From the NCBI GenBank assembly GCA_021817145.1, contig JAKAVV010000004.1, forward strand, positions 119,888-183,887: DNA of 64,000 nucleotides. Reading direction: 5' to 3'. Positions 9,571 to 18,638 of this stretch are shown here, piece by piece (positions within the stretch are counted from its first letter, which is position 1; every line of letters starts with the position of its first letter). This stretch comes from a bacterium. GTDB taxonomy: Bacteria > Vulcanimicrobiota > JABDET01. Below the pieces are notes generated by a model. It saw nothing but the letters and a program-made list of their open reading frames with translations. It made no database searches and was not told the DNA's origin. A program made the translations under genes and the position numbers.

Positions 9571-10521
9571 TTACCCGATTAAAAAAGGGATCAAGTTTTG
9601 ATAAGTATCCACAAGGGCGCTTCTTCTGGCAGGCCATAAATCAGATTCCCACTGGCTGATGTAAAATCGTTCCAGCATAAAGCTTAATAAAGGAGAAACG
9701 GGATTAGGAAGCCTTGTGGGGAGGAGATTCGCTAAAAATCGATCTAAAAATCCGAATAAATTCATAATAAACATCCAATTTTCAAGAGCAATCACCCCTT
9801 CACCTGAATCTTTAGGAGTAATCCGATACTGATTTTCCCAGTAAGATTCCAACTCAAACAAAAAATGAAAGAGATTTTCTATTTCTTCGTTTTGAAAAGG
9901 GGATAAAACTTTTTCTTCGGCAAATCTAAGAAGAGGAGCTGGAACTCCTTCAGGAGAGGGCAGATTTAAATCATAAGCTCGGGCAACAGCCAGTAACCTT
10001 TGGATCTCAGGAGTGACCCAGAAAGGGGATAATCCAGTGGCTCGAAAATCATACTCAATTCTCTGAAGTTCCCCATGATATTGAAAGAATTCCTCGGATT
10101 CCAGTTCATCTGAATGAACCTGAAAATTGAGTTCAGCCCTCTGAAATAAACCAAGGGATAGAACATTTAAAAAAGTCAGAGCAGCCCCTTCTTGAATAGA
10201 AATCGCAGGAACATTCTGAAAAGAAGGCTGAACAATCAGCAGATGAGCAAATTCAGAAACTCGATCCCCGAATTCTATTTTAAAGTGGGTTTCACCCCCG
10301 TTCTCATCGGCAAAAATAAAGGGTTCATCAAAAACAATTTTTATCGCTTCAACCAGAGATTCTGAATGTGGGATCCACCGGATTAATCTTAAAAAATCTT
10401 GGAAAATAATACTCCATGGAACAAAAGCAAGGGGGGTGACTTTTAAAGCAGTATCCTGATTTTCCCCTTCAGCGGTCAGCACAATCTCTTTTTCGCTAGC
10501 ATCAAGAATAAGATTAAACAT
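9571..10521 (-). CDS. hypothetical protein, 316 aa
   Basis: No family recognised. The protein is soluble, acidic and rich in Phe, Leu and Glu, with no signal peptide. I start it at MFNLILDASEKEIV because AGGAG lies just upstream and because the longer frame (MAESADARDLKSRVLK...) is simply the complement-phase reading of the tRNA-Leu gene, a common false start. It lies 25 bases downstream of the tRNA and in the same direction, so it may be expressed from the ispF-tRNA transcript. Confidence 0.65.
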   Translation of the reverse strand: MFNLILDASEKEIVLTAEGENQDTALKVTPLAFVPWSIIFQDFLRLIRWIPHSESLVEAIKIVFDEPFIFADENGGETHFKIEFGDRVSEFAHLLIVQPSFQNVPAISIQEGAALTFLNVLSLGLFQRAELNFQVHSDELESEEFFQYHGELQRIEYDFRATGLSPFWVTPEIQRLLAVARAYDLNLPSPEGVPAPLLRFAEEKVLSPFQNEEIENLFHFLFELESYWENQYRITPKDSGEGVIALENWMFIMNLFGFLDRFLANLLPTRLPNPVSPLLSFMLERFYISQWESDLWPARRSALVDTYQNLIPFLIG

Positions 10522-10546
10522 GAGCTCCTGGCGCCTGGCAGAGTTC

Positions 10547-10635
10547 TGGTGCCGAGGGTGGGACTTGAACCCACACGCCCCTTTCAGGACCCGGGATTTT
10601 AAGTCCCGTGCGTCTGCCGATTCCGCCACCCCGGC
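10547..10635 (-). tRNA. tRNA-Leu (anticodon TAA)
   Basis: A class II tRNA with the 5' acceptor strand GCCGGGG pairing with CCTCGGC, discriminator A, and an encoded CCA end. The anticodon stem GGGA/TCCC holds the loop CTTAAAA with anticodon TAA at 10599-10601. A long variable arm and the T arm with GGTTCAAGTCC are present. Without CCA it is 86 bases, normal for tRNA-Leu. It lies between ispF and an unknown gene, all on the minus strand. Confidence 0.96.
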
Positions 10636-10660
10636 GCATAACTTGCTTTTTCAAGTTTCC

Positions 10661-11167
10661 TCACAAGAGTCCTTCCATAAGGCGAGCAGAGCGCTGATAT
10701 ATCGTAGCTAAAGCCACTGCCGCAATCGCTTTCCCTTTTCCAATTTCTCCTATTCTTTCTTGAGTTTTAGCTTTTACAGAAATATGGGAAATAGGAACTG
10801 ACAAAAGATCAGCAATCGATCTTTGAATTTCCTTATAATAGGGGGATAGCTTTGGCTCTTCAGCAATAATCATACAGTCCACAAAATGGATTGCAAACTT
10901 TTTCCGCTCGGCAATTTTGCAGGCATGTTTGACAAAAAGCCTGCTGTTCGCGTTTTTCCATTTTGGGTCCCGATCTGAAAAATGAGTTCCAATATCCCCT
11001 TCAGCCATTCCTCCCAGAATGGCATCCACAAGGGCATGCAGCAGAACGTCCCCATCAGAATGCCCGACAAGACCTTTAGAAAAAGGAATCTGTACTCCCC
11101 CAATTCTCAAAAGAATCCCTGCTTTCAATTTATGAATATCATATCCAATTCCAGTTCTGTAATCCAT
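10661..11167 (-). CDS. ispF: 2-C-methyl-D-erythritol 2,4-cyclodiphosphate synthase
   Basis: IspF makes the cyclic diphosphate intermediate of the non-mevalonate isoprenoid pathway. The zinc ligands are visible as Asp10 and His12 (GYDIHKL) and His44 (GHSDGDVLLHALVDAILG). The DIGTHFSDRDP segment and the C-terminal TQERIGEIGKGKAIAA segment also match the family. The length of 168 residues is slightly long by a C-terminal tail of about ten residues. No ispD is adjacent. The tRNA-Leu gene follows by 25 bases. Confidence 0.95.
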   Translation of the reverse strand: MDYRTGIGYDIHKLKAGILLRIGGVQIPFSKGLVGHSDGDVLLHALVDAILGGMAEGDIGTHFSDRDPKWKNANSRLFVKHACKIAERKKFAIHFVDCMIIAEEPKLSPYYKEIQRSIADLLSVPISHISVKAKTQERIGEIGKGKAIAAVALATIYQRSARLMEGLL

Positions 11168-11208
11168 ATCAAAGGTTTTTGATTCGATAAAATGGAATTA
11201 ACTCCCCT

Positions 11209-11553
11209 GTGAAATCTTTAGGGTTAATTTTAATCGCTGTTATCCTGGGTTCTATTGGGCAGATCTTTTTTAAAGCTGGAGTAAAAGGGGTTAAAATTTC
11301 ATTCAATCTTTCAATCATTAAAATTTTTCTCACGCCTTACGTTCTGTCAGGCCTTTTCTGCTACGCCCTCAGCACAGCAGTTTTTTTAAAAGTCTTAAGC
11401 CAGGAAAAGTTAAGTTATGCTTATCCTATGATCAGTTTAACCTACCCTATTGTTCTGCTTCTTTCTTATTTCATTTTTAAAGAATCAATCCCGGTATGGA
11501 GATGGTTTGGGATTTTACTCATCATGATTGGGGTTTATTTTGTCGGGAGATAG
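11209..11553 (+). CDS. small EamA/SMR-type membrane protein
   Basis: A four-helix membrane protein of 114 residues related to small multidrug resistance proteins and to the ArnE/ArnF subunits that flip aminoarabinose-phosphoundecaprenol. The C-terminal helix pair (SYAYPMISLTYPIVLLLSY and WRWFGILLIMIGVYFVG) is typical. It starts with GTG and has no clear Shine-Dalgarno sequence. Its last 32 bases overlap a convergent polyprenyl-phosphate glycosyltransferase gene. That neighbour fits a lipid-carrier flippase better than a drug pump, but this is inference. Confidence 0.7.
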   Translation: MKSLGLILIAVILGSIGQIFFKAGVKGVKISFNLSIIKIFLTPYVLSGLFCYALSTAVFLKVLSQEKLSYAYPMISLTYPIVLLLSYFIFKESIPVWRWFGILLIMIGVYFVGR

Positions 11554-12250
11554 ATTTTTTATCGAAAGAATGGAGATGGTTCAATTTCCATGAATAAAGC
11601 TTCAAGAGATGTTTTAAGTAATTAAAAATCTCTTTTTTGTTCAGCTTGCTTTTCCCGCTCTGTCTGTCCTGGAAAATGTATGGCAACTCAACAAATCGAG
11701 AATAGTTCCCTTTTACGAAAATTTCCAGCCCGATTTTAAATCCAAGGGGATCCAACCTTACTCCATCCATAACTTTCCGTCTGAAGCAAAAATAGCCAGA
11801 AGTGGCATCATGAATCGAAGTCAGTGGTCTTGAAAGGAGAATGGCAAAACGAGAACCGAATTCTCTATATTTAGGCCATCCTTTCATTCCTCCCCCTTTT
11901 ATATAGCGGCTGCCAATCGCAAGATCCGCTGCATCAAGCGCTTTTATCATCTCAGGGAGAAGGGCTGGATCATGGCTTAAATCCGCATCTATGACACAAA
12001 GGATCTCCCCTTTTGCAGATTGAAATCCAGCCATCACAGCAGTGGCAAGCCCGAGTTTGCCTTCACGATGGATGACTTGGACAGGATAACGGGATTTAAG
12101 TTTTTCCGCAATTTCTCCTGTTCCATCAGGGGAATTATCATCCACAACCACGACTTCCCCTGGATGATCACCCAATGCTGAAAATATCTTTTCAACCAGA
12201 ACAGGAAGATTATCCTGTTCATTGTATGTTGGAACAACAACTGAAATCAC
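11522..12250 (-). CDS. GT2 glycosyltransferase, dolichol/polyprenyl-phosphate mannose synthase-like
   Basis: A cytoplasmic GT-A transferase of 242 residues resembling DPM1, which moves a hexose from a nucleotide sugar to a polyprenyl phosphate. The motifs are VVVPTYNEQDNLP, the nucleotide-binding DDNSPDGTG, the DXD-type DADLSHDP, and AIGSRYIKGG. The characteristic C-terminal PYIFQDRQSGKSKL segment is also present. No C-terminal membrane anchor is seen, so it is the soluble DPM1-like form. It converges on the SMR-type gene and diverges from the marR operon. Confidence 0.85.
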   Translation of the reverse strand: MISVVVPTYNEQDNLPVLVEKIFSALGDHPGEVVVVDDNSPDGTGEIAEKLKSRYPVQVIHREGKLGLATAVMAGFQSAKGEILCVIDADLSHDPALLPEMIKALDAADLAIGSRYIKGGGMKGWPKYREFGSRFAILLSRPLTSIHDATSGYFCFRRKVMDGVRLDPLGFKIGLEIFVKGNYSRFVELPYIFQDRQSGKSKLNKKEIFNYLKHLLKLYSWKLNHLHSFDKKSISRQNKPQS

Positions 12251-12333
12251 ACGAACTTTTTCTGGATCTTATAAAACAATCCTTTTGAGGCTAGAGGAGA
12301 AATAATTTACACGTTTAATCTTTATAAAAGCTA

Positions 12334-12354
12334 AATATTAAAGAATTTAATATT
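12334..12354. promoter_or_regulatory. perfect palindrome upstream of marR, candidate MarR operator
   Basis: A 9+3+9 base perfect inverted repeat (AATATTAAA, spacer GAA, TTTAATATT) lies 14 bases before the marR start codon. Size and position suit a MarR-family dimer that represses its own operon. A TATAAA box lies about ten bases further upstream. Confidence 0.5.
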
Positions 12355-12368
12355 CAGGTATAAACTTT

Positions 12369-12857
12369 ATGAATGAAAATTTAAAAATAGAACAACTTAT
12401 CACTGCAGCTGCAGAATCTCTTCAAAAGATTAACAGCACTGTTTTTAGAGACGATCAATTTCGCTGCCATGAACTAGAGTTAACCATTTCTCAAGTTCAT
12501 TTTCTTCGCGTCCTTTATGAAAAAGGGACAACCACAATGGGAAAAATCAGCGAAGCTTTATCTATCGCCCCACCTTCTGCCACCATGACTGCTGAACGAC
12601 TGGTTAAGCAGGGAATTGTTGTTCGAAAAGAATCACAAAAGGATCGTCGTGTCGTTCAAGTCGCTCTTTCTGCAAAAGGGAAACGTTTAATTTCGAAATT
12701 TATGGAAGCAAAAAGAAGGAGATGGTTTGAAATCATGAAAAATCTGCCCGAAAATGACAGAGAATCTCTGGTTCGCGCTCTCCAACTCCTAGTCACTTTG
12801 ATGGAGAAAGCGGAAGAAGAGAAGAATCATTTAGATCAACCCTTGGCAAAACAATGA
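12369..12857 (+). CDS. MarR-family transcriptional regulator
   Basis: A winged helix-turn-helix dimeric regulator of 162 residues. The recognition region (TMGKISEALSIAPPSATMTAE) and the wing with VVRKESQKDRRVVQVAL and LSAKGKRL match the MarR family. It is the first gene of an operon with tolC, an adaptor and an RND pump, each overlapping the next by four bases. It therefore most likely controls this pump in response to a small-molecule ligand. A perfect palindrome upstream is a plausible autoregulatory site. Confidence 0.9.
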   Translation: MNENLKIEQLITAAAESLQKINSTVFRDDQFRCHELELTISQVHFLRVLYEKGTTTMGKISEALSIAPPSATMTAERLVKQGIVVRKESQKDRRVVQVALSAKGKRLISKFMEAKRRRWFEIMKNLPENDRESLVRALQLLVTLMEKAEEEKNHLDQPLAKQ

Positions 12858-14227
12858 AACAGTTTATTTTCTTGACATTTTTATTCTGCTGTATCCTTAT
12901 CGCCAATCTTATTTCCGCGCAGAATACAGCCTGCGCTCAATCCGCCAAGCCAATTCAAACAAGCAGCAGAGAAAAGCCAAATTCGCTGAGAAAACCCCTT
13001 TCTCTAAAAGACTGCATTAATATCGCGATCGCTGAAAATCCGGAGCTTAAAGAAGCCTTTTATGCCTTCAAAACCCAGAAAGCAAAAACAGGAGAGGCTC
13101 GTTCCGCTCTTTATCCTAACGTATCCCTTTTTTACAATTACACTCGGCAGCAGTCCCCCTTAGGTCCCCTGGCTTCCACCAGTTTCGGGAAATTTAGGGA
13201 AGAACCCCTTCTCCTCAATTATTATCGGGATGGAGCTGAATTAAACCAGTTGATCTGGGATGGTGAACATACGATCTCTTTAATCAAAGCGCAGAAAGCG
13301 ATAGCTCAATCGTATTATGAACAGTATGAAAGACTCATTCAAACCACTGCTTATGAAACAGCAGAAGATTTTTACGGGGTTTTAACCTCTCAAAAACTGG
13401 TTTCAGTGGCAGAAGAAAATTTAAAAGATTCAAAAGAAAATTTAAAGCTTGTAAAAGCGGGTTTTAAAGCGGGATTAAGGGCAAAATCAGACGTGGTTTT
13501 TGCGGAAGTTCCTGTTGAATCAGCCCGTCTAGAGTTAACGCAAGCAGTAGAAAATCTAAAATTGTCTAAAGTGCGCTTAAATCAAGTTATAGGGCTGGAT
13601 GTCCGTTCAAACCTTGTTTTAAAAAGCGAATTAAAAGTTATTCCTTACCAGATACCTCTTTCAACCGCTAGGAAAATCGCTCTCAAAAATCGAGACGAAA
13701 TCAAATATGCAAACAATTTAATTGAAAGCGCAAAAGAACAGTTAAATGCAGCTCAAGGGAACTTTTTCCCAACGATTGGAGGGTTTGCCAATTATGGATA
13801 TACCGATTATGGGGCAAATGCCCTTCCTGGAAATCTGGGATGGGATTTCGGACTTCAGGCAAGTTGGAGCCTTTTTAATGGAAACAATTTTCACTATCAG
13901 GTCAAACAAGCCAAAAACCAAATAAAACAAGAAAAAGCTTTTTTGAGAGATACAAAATTAACAGTTACTTCTGATGTGCAGCAAGCTTATCTTTCTTTTC
14001 GATCCTCAAAACAAGCTTTAAATCAAGCAGAAGCAGAGCTGGAAAAAGCGACAGTCAATTTAAAAATGGTCAGAACAGAGTATAAAGTCGGAGTCGCGCA
14101 AATTTTAAACCTTTTAGATGCGGAATTAAGTTATATTCAAGCCAAAAGCGATAAAGTCACAGCTTTATCCAATTATGATCTATCAATCGCGCAGTTAAAG
14201 TACGCAATGGGGGCTCCTATTCCATGA
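12854..14227 (+). CDS. TolC-family outer-membrane efflux protein
   Basis: The outer-membrane channel of a tripartite pump. A signal peptide with a hydrophobic core (FLTFLFCCILIANLISA) is followed by two repeated TolC halves (about 50-245 and 255-455). Each starts with SLKDCINIAIAENPEL or PLSTARKIALKNRDEI and continues into long coiled-coil helices with many Ala, Gln, Lys and Glu residues. The C-terminal motif LNLLDAELSYIQAKSD is typical of the OEP family. Length (457 residues) is normal. It is translationally coupled to marR and to the adaptor gene. Confidence 0.92.
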   Translation: MKQFIFLTFLFCCILIANLISAQNTACAQSAKPIQTSSREKPNSLRKPLSLKDCINIAIAENPELKEAFYAFKTQKAKTGEARSALYPNVSLFYNYTRQQSPLGPLASTSFGKFREEPLLLNYYRDGAELNQLIWDGEHTISLIKAQKAIAQSYYEQYERLIQTTAYETAEDFYGVLTSQKLVSVAEENLKDSKENLKLVKAGFKAGLRAKSDVVFAEVPVESARLELTQAVENLKLSKVRLNQVIGLDVRSNLVLKSELKVIPYQIPLSTARKIALKNRDEIKYANNLIESAKEQLNAAQGNFFPTIGGFANYGYTDYGANALPGNLGWDFGLQASWSLFNGNNFHYQVKQAKNQIKQEKAFLRDTKLTVTSDVQQAYLSFRSSKQALNQAEAELEKATVNLKMVRTEYKVGVAQILNLLDAELSYIQAKSDKVTALSNYDLSIAQLKYAMGAPIP

Positions 14228-15495
14228 AATTCAAATATCTTATCGGAACAGTGATTTTCATCCCTGCCTTTTTATTGACAGTATCAGGGTGTTCTAAAAA
14301 AGTTCAAGATTCAAAAAAAAACAAAAAACCAATCATTAAAGTTGGATACATCTATCCTAAAATTGAGACTTTCAAAGAATCCCTGAAATTTACGGCAAAT
14401 CTGGATCCTATTTTACAAACGAATATCAGTCCTGATCAATCAGGATGGCTGAAAGCCGTTTATGTTCATACAGGGGACACCGTGCATAAAGGGGAGCTTG
14501 TGGCAAAAATGGATAATACCCAGCAGAAAGCAGCTGTCAGGCAGGCAGAAGCCAATCTTGAAAATCAAAAAAATCTGGTTCTCAGTCTGGTTTCCAATAT
14601 CAGGAGTTCTTATGCCAATATCAGGAAAGAGAAAGCCATTGTTGAAAATGATAAATTAAACTTAACAAGGGAAAAATCTCTGCTGTTAGGAGGATACATC
14701 CCTTTGCAGCAGTATGATGACTCTAAAACCACCTATCTCGCGGATCGAGCCACCCTTGAATCTCTAAGATCCCAAATGATGAGCATCCGTTCCCAATTGA
14801 CAGCGGAAAAAGAGGATGTAAGACAGGCAGAAGCTGCTTTAGCGATTGCGCGGAAAAACCTGAGAGACACTTATTTAAAATCCCCTTTTTCAGGGAAAGT
14901 CATGGTCCGCTATCTGGATCCAGGGGCTTATTTAGCAACAATGGGTAGTTCAAACCCAATTATGAGCATTGTTGATCCAACCCGATTAAAAATTGTGGTT
15001 GATGTTCCAGACAAAGACGCGCCTTTAATAAAAAAAGGGGAGCCAGCAGCAGTGACTGTTGATGCTTACTCTGGGAAAATTTACCACGGGACCATAACTC
15101 GATTTGCGGGAGCTGTCAATCCAATGACTCGAACCCTTAGAGTTGAAATTGATATTCCCAATCCAGATGAATCACTGAAACCAGGGATGTATGCGCATGC
15201 CTCGATTCAAATTAAAAAAATCCCACATTCTATTGTTCTGCCGATTGCCTGTGTTGTTAAAAGCGAGAATAAAAGTTTTGTCTGGGTTCTGCCATCTCAT
15301 CAATCTTTCCCTAAAAAAGTTCAAATTGATATGGGTAGAATAGAAGGCGGGTTTTTTAGAGTTAAAAAAGGATTGACAGGAAAAGAAAAGATTATTCTGG
15401 ATGGGAAAAGCATGATTCACCATGGAGTAAAAATTATCGCGGTTCCAGCAGAAAAATTATATACCGAAGTTCAAGTTAAAAAAAGAGGTTATTGA
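14224..15495 (+). CDS. RND pump periplasmic adaptor (membrane fusion lipoprotein)
   Basis: The adaptor that joins the RND transporter to TolC. A lipoprotein signal ends in the lipobox VSGC with lipidated Cys23. The lipoyl-like halves are at about 75-100 (GDTVHKGELVAKMDNTQQ) and 205-235 (YLKSPFSGKVMVRYLDPGAYL), split by an alpha-hairpin of about 100 residues rich in Gln, Ala and Glu. Beta-barrel and membrane-proximal domains follow (LKPGMYAHASI, PIACVVKSENKSFVWVL). Length (423 residues) is slightly long. Confidence 0.92.
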   Translation: MKFKYLIGTVIFIPAFLLTVSGCSKKVQDSKKNKKPIIKVGYIYPKIETFKESLKFTANLDPILQTNISPDQSGWLKAVYVHTGDTVHKGELVAKMDNTQQKAAVRQAEANLENQKNLVLSLVSNIRSSYANIRKEKAIVENDKLNLTREKSLLLGGYIPLQQYDDSKTTYLADRATLESLRSQMMSIRSQLTAEKEDVRQAEAALAIARKNLRDTYLKSPFSGKVMVRYLDPGAYLATMGSSNPIMSIVDPTRLKIVVDVPDKDAPLIKKGEPAAVTVDAYSGKIYHGTITRFAGAVNPMTRTLRVEIDIPNPDESLKPGMYAHASIQIKKIPHSIVLPIACVVKSENKSFVWVLPSHQSFPKKVQIDMGRIEGGFFRVKKGLTGKEKIILDGKSMIHHGVKIIAVPAEKLYTEVQVKKRGY

Positions 15496-18400
15496 TGTTT
15501 CTCTCAAAGTACGCTTTAAAAAACCCAGTCGCTATTTTAATGCTCAGTATTCTTATGGCCGTTTTAGCTCTTGTTTCTATCCAATACATGCCAATTGATA
15601 TTCTCCCTTCTTTCCCCTTCCCTGTTCTTCAAATTGTTACTCCTTATACAGGGGCAGATCCTTTAACTGTTGAGAGGTCGGTTACCTATCCTATCGAAAA
15701 AGCTGTCAGCGCTGTCCAGGGGATCAGTTATACTCAATCTGTTTCAAGTGAAGGTTTATCCATTGTAAAAGCTTATTTTAACTGGGGAACAAGCGTTAAT
15801 TCAGCTCTGGTTCAAACCATCCAGCAGGTGAATTCAATTTTAAACTATCTTCCTCCAGGAGTTGGAATCCCTTACGTTTTAAAATTTGACATCTCTAACT
15901 TTCCCGTGATCGCAGTTGCCCTTCAAAGCTCGAATTTGAATCAAAGACAGTTATATGATATCGCTTTTAATGGAATTGAACCACAGGTCTCTCATATTAC
16001 AGATGTTGCCAGCGCCCCGGTGATGGGAGGGAGGATCCGACAGATCAATGTTCTGGTTAATCCTTATAAATTAGCAGGATATGGGCTAACCCTTCAAGAT
16101 GTTTATCATGCTGTAGGGAATGCGAATTTCATTTATCCATCAGGGGACATTAAAATAGGATCTCTAGATTATCGAGTTTACAACAAAACCCAATTTAATC
16201 ATGTGACTCCATTGAATAATGTCGTGGTTGCTGATCGGAATGGAGTTCCAATTCAAGTTAAAAATATCGGAAGAGTTGTGGATGGAGCAGCTCAGCAAAC
16301 TGAAGTTGTAACCATTAATGGACATTATGGGGTGATGATGTGGATCTCAAAAGAGCCTGAAACCAATACAGTCCAATGTGTTGCCAATGTAGAAAAAGAT
16401 CTGCCGCATATTATGAAACAGTATCCCAATATTAAATACCATTACTTTTTCAATCAAGCCATACCTGTCAAAAATTCAATCCACAGTCTAATACGAGAAG
16501 CTGCGATCGGGGCTATTTTAGCTGCTCTTGTGATTCTGATCTTTTTAAGGAGCTTTTTGAGCACTGCTTTTGTCGCTGTATCCATGCCTCTTTCAGCTGC
16601 TTTTGCTGTTTTCCTTTTATTTTTAAATGGCCAAACTTTTAATACTTTCACACTTGGAGGATTAGCTTTAGCTATGGGAAGGCTTGTGGATGATGCCATC
16701 GTTGTGATTGAAAACATCTACCGCCATCTGCACCTTGGGGAGCAGCCTCTTCAAGCAGCTTTAAAAGGAACTGAAGAAGTAGGGATGCCTGTTTTAGCGT
16801 CCACTTTAACAACCATTATTGTCTTTCTTCCTATTCTCTTCATCCAAGGATTTTTAAAGATCCTTTTTGAACCACTGGCTTTAACAGTCGCTTTTGCCTT
16901 AATCGGCTCATACCTCTGTTCCATGACCATTATCCCTGTTTTAAGCAGGCGATATCTCAGAGTAGAAAAGCCTGCAGAAAACCCTGCAAATCCTAAAGAA
17001 ATAGGGGGGTTTTACCAAGGATTAACAAAAACTTACGGAAACTGGCTTCGCTGGGTTTTGCATCATAAATCAGCAGTTGCTGTTGGAATTTTAGCTCTCA
17101 TCATGGTCACTCTTCCTATCTCCTCAAAAATCGGCAGAGAACTGATCCCGCAAGATGACGAAAACATGTTTATGGTTGTGGGAAGACTCCCCATTGGGAC
17201 CAGACTGCATGACACCTTAAAAGTTGTCCGAGAAGCTGAAACCATTATCCGCAGCGTTATCCCTAAAAAAGATTTAACTGTTATTGCTTCAGACTGTGGA
17301 ATCCCTCCTACAACTCGAGGCTCTAATGCAGCTGCAGCAGCTTTTACCCAAAACCCAGGACCACATGGGTTTACCATCAGAGTGAACCTGATCCCTGCCA
17401 GTGAGAGAAAAACTTCTGTGTTCGCTTTTGTGAGCAGAGTCAGAAAAGCTCTTTATGGAAAATTCCCAGGGGTACAGCTTTATATTACCCCTGCTGGAAT
17501 CATGTATTTCTTATTAAACCAAGGAGCAAAAGGGGAAATTGATATTCAAGTTAGGGGATACAACTTAAGCACCGATTTTAAACTGTCTCATGAAGTGGCT
17601 GATGTGATGAGATCGGTAAGAGGCTGCAAAGACACTTTTGTTCAACTGCAAAACAATTATCCTGAACTTCATGTTGAAGTGAGCAGAACAAAAGCCGCGC
17701 TCCTGGGTTTAAATGAAAATCAGATCGCAGATACGATCTTAACCGCTTTAGATGGAAACCTGAGCTATAATTCGACATGGACCGACCCAAAAACAGGGTA
17801 TCAGTATAATTTGGTAACAGAATATATGAGACGATTCCGAGTCGGTTCTCTGCAAAATTTAAAAGATGTTCCTTTTGTGGTTCCTGATGGTTCTGACAGC
17901 AAAATCGTTCCTCTGCGCGATTTTGCCCGGATTGTTTTTAAACCAGGACCCCTTCAGATTACAAGACAGAACGAAATCAGAGAAATTGACATTACCGCTA
18001 ATGCGGTTGGCCGTCCTTTAACCAATGTGGTTAATGCTATTCTCCGCAAAGTTCATGAAAAAGTTAAAATGCCCCCCGGGTATTCACTGGGTGTTACAGG
18101 GCAGGCAAAAGAAGCGGAAAAATCTTTTGGAAGAATGATCCCGATTCTTTTACTCTCCGTGATCTTCATTTATGCCATTATGGCAAGTCAGTTTAGAAGC
18201 CTTGTGGATCCTTTTATTATCATGTTTACAGTCCCTCTTGGATTGATTGGAGTCGTATGGATGCTTTATTTCACCCATACCGCTTTCTCAATCGAATCTT
18301 TTATGGGGGTCATTACCATGATTGGAATCGTTGTTTCTAACGGGATTCTTTTAGTGGATTTTGCTAATCATAAAAGAAGACAGGGCTTAAACGCTGAAGA

Positions 18401-18638
18401 AGCGGTCATTGAAGCAGGGAAAGTAAGACTTCGTCCGATCTTAATGACAGCGATTGCTACTCTGGTTGGCTTAATCCCAATGGCATTAGGGATTGGAGCG
18501 GGAAGCGAGGTTCATGCTCCTTTAGCCCGAGCGGTTATTGGCGGATTAAGCGTCTCCACTTTTTTAACCTTATTTTTTATTCCGATTCTCTATGTTTGGC
18601 TTGAGAAAAAAGAAACCCAAATTGGAGACGACTTTTAA
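15492..18638 (+). CDS. RND-family inner-membrane efflux transporter (AcrB/HAE1 type)
   Basis: The proton-driven pump of the tripartite system, 1048 residues with twelve expected transmembrane helices and two large periplasmic loops. The TM4 proton-relay aspartates are in the segment MGRLVDDAIVVIENI. The N-terminus (KNPVAILMLSILMAVLALVSI) and the second-half segments (SNGILLVDFANHKRRQG and RLRPILMTAIATLVGLIPMALG) match the family. Because a soluble-drug-type HAE1 pump and a hydrophobe exporter look alike here, the substrate is unknown. Its last four bases overlap the convergent DGQHR gene. Confidence 0.93.
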   Translation: MMFLSKYALKNPVAILMLSILMAVLALVSIQYMPIDILPSFPFPVLQIVTPYTGADPLTVERSVTYPIEKAVSAVQGISYTQSVSSEGLSIVKAYFNWGTSVNSALVQTIQQVNSILNYLPPGVGIPYVLKFDISNFPVIAVALQSSNLNQRQLYDIAFNGIEPQVSHITDVASAPVMGGRIRQINVLVNPYKLAGYGLTLQDVYHAVGNANFIYPSGDIKIGSLDYRVYNKTQFNHVTPLNNVVVADRNGVPIQVKNIGRVVDGAAQQTEVVTINGHYGVMMWISKEPETNTVQCVANVEKDLPHIMKQYPNIKYHYFFNQAIPVKNSIHSLIREAAIGAILAALVILIFLRSFLSTAFVAVSMPLSAAFAVFLLFLNGQTFNTFTLGGLALAMGRLVDDAIVVIENIYRHLHLGEQPLQAALKGTEEVGMPVLASTLTTIIVFLPILFIQGFLKILFEPLALTVAFALIGSYLCSMTIIPVLSRRYLRVEKPAENPANPKEIGGFYQGLTKTYGNWLRWVLHHKSAVAVGILALIMVTLPISSKIGRELIPQDDENMFMVVGRLPIGTRLHDTLKVVREAETIIRSVIPKKDLTVIASDCGIPPTTRGSNAAAAAFTQNPGPHGFTIRVNLIPASERKTSVFAFVSRVRKALYGKFPGVQLYITPAGIMYFLLNQGAKGEIDIQVRGYNLSTDFKLSHEVADVMRSVRGCKDTFVQLQNNYPELHVEVSRTKAALLGLNENQIADTILTALDGNLSYNSTWTDPKTGYQYNLVTEYMRRFRVGSLQNLKDVPFVVPDGSDSKIVPLRDFARIVFKPGPLQITRQNEIREIDITANAVGRPLTNVVNAILRKVHEKVKMPPGYSLGVTGQAKEAEKSFGRMIPILLLSVIFIYAIMASQFRSLVDPFIIMFTVPLGLIGVVWMLYFTHTAFSIESFMGVITMIGIVVSNGILLVDFANHKRRQGLNAEEAVIEAGKVRLRPILMTAIATLVGLIPMALGIGAGSEVHAPLARAVIGGLSVSTFLTLFFIPILYVWLEKKETQIGDDF

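Noticed and set aside
10522..10629. N-terminal extension MAESADARDLKSRVLK of the 316-residue protein
   Set aside because: It is the coding-phase reading of the tRNA-Leu gene, a well-known false extension; a downstream ATG has its own AGGAG.
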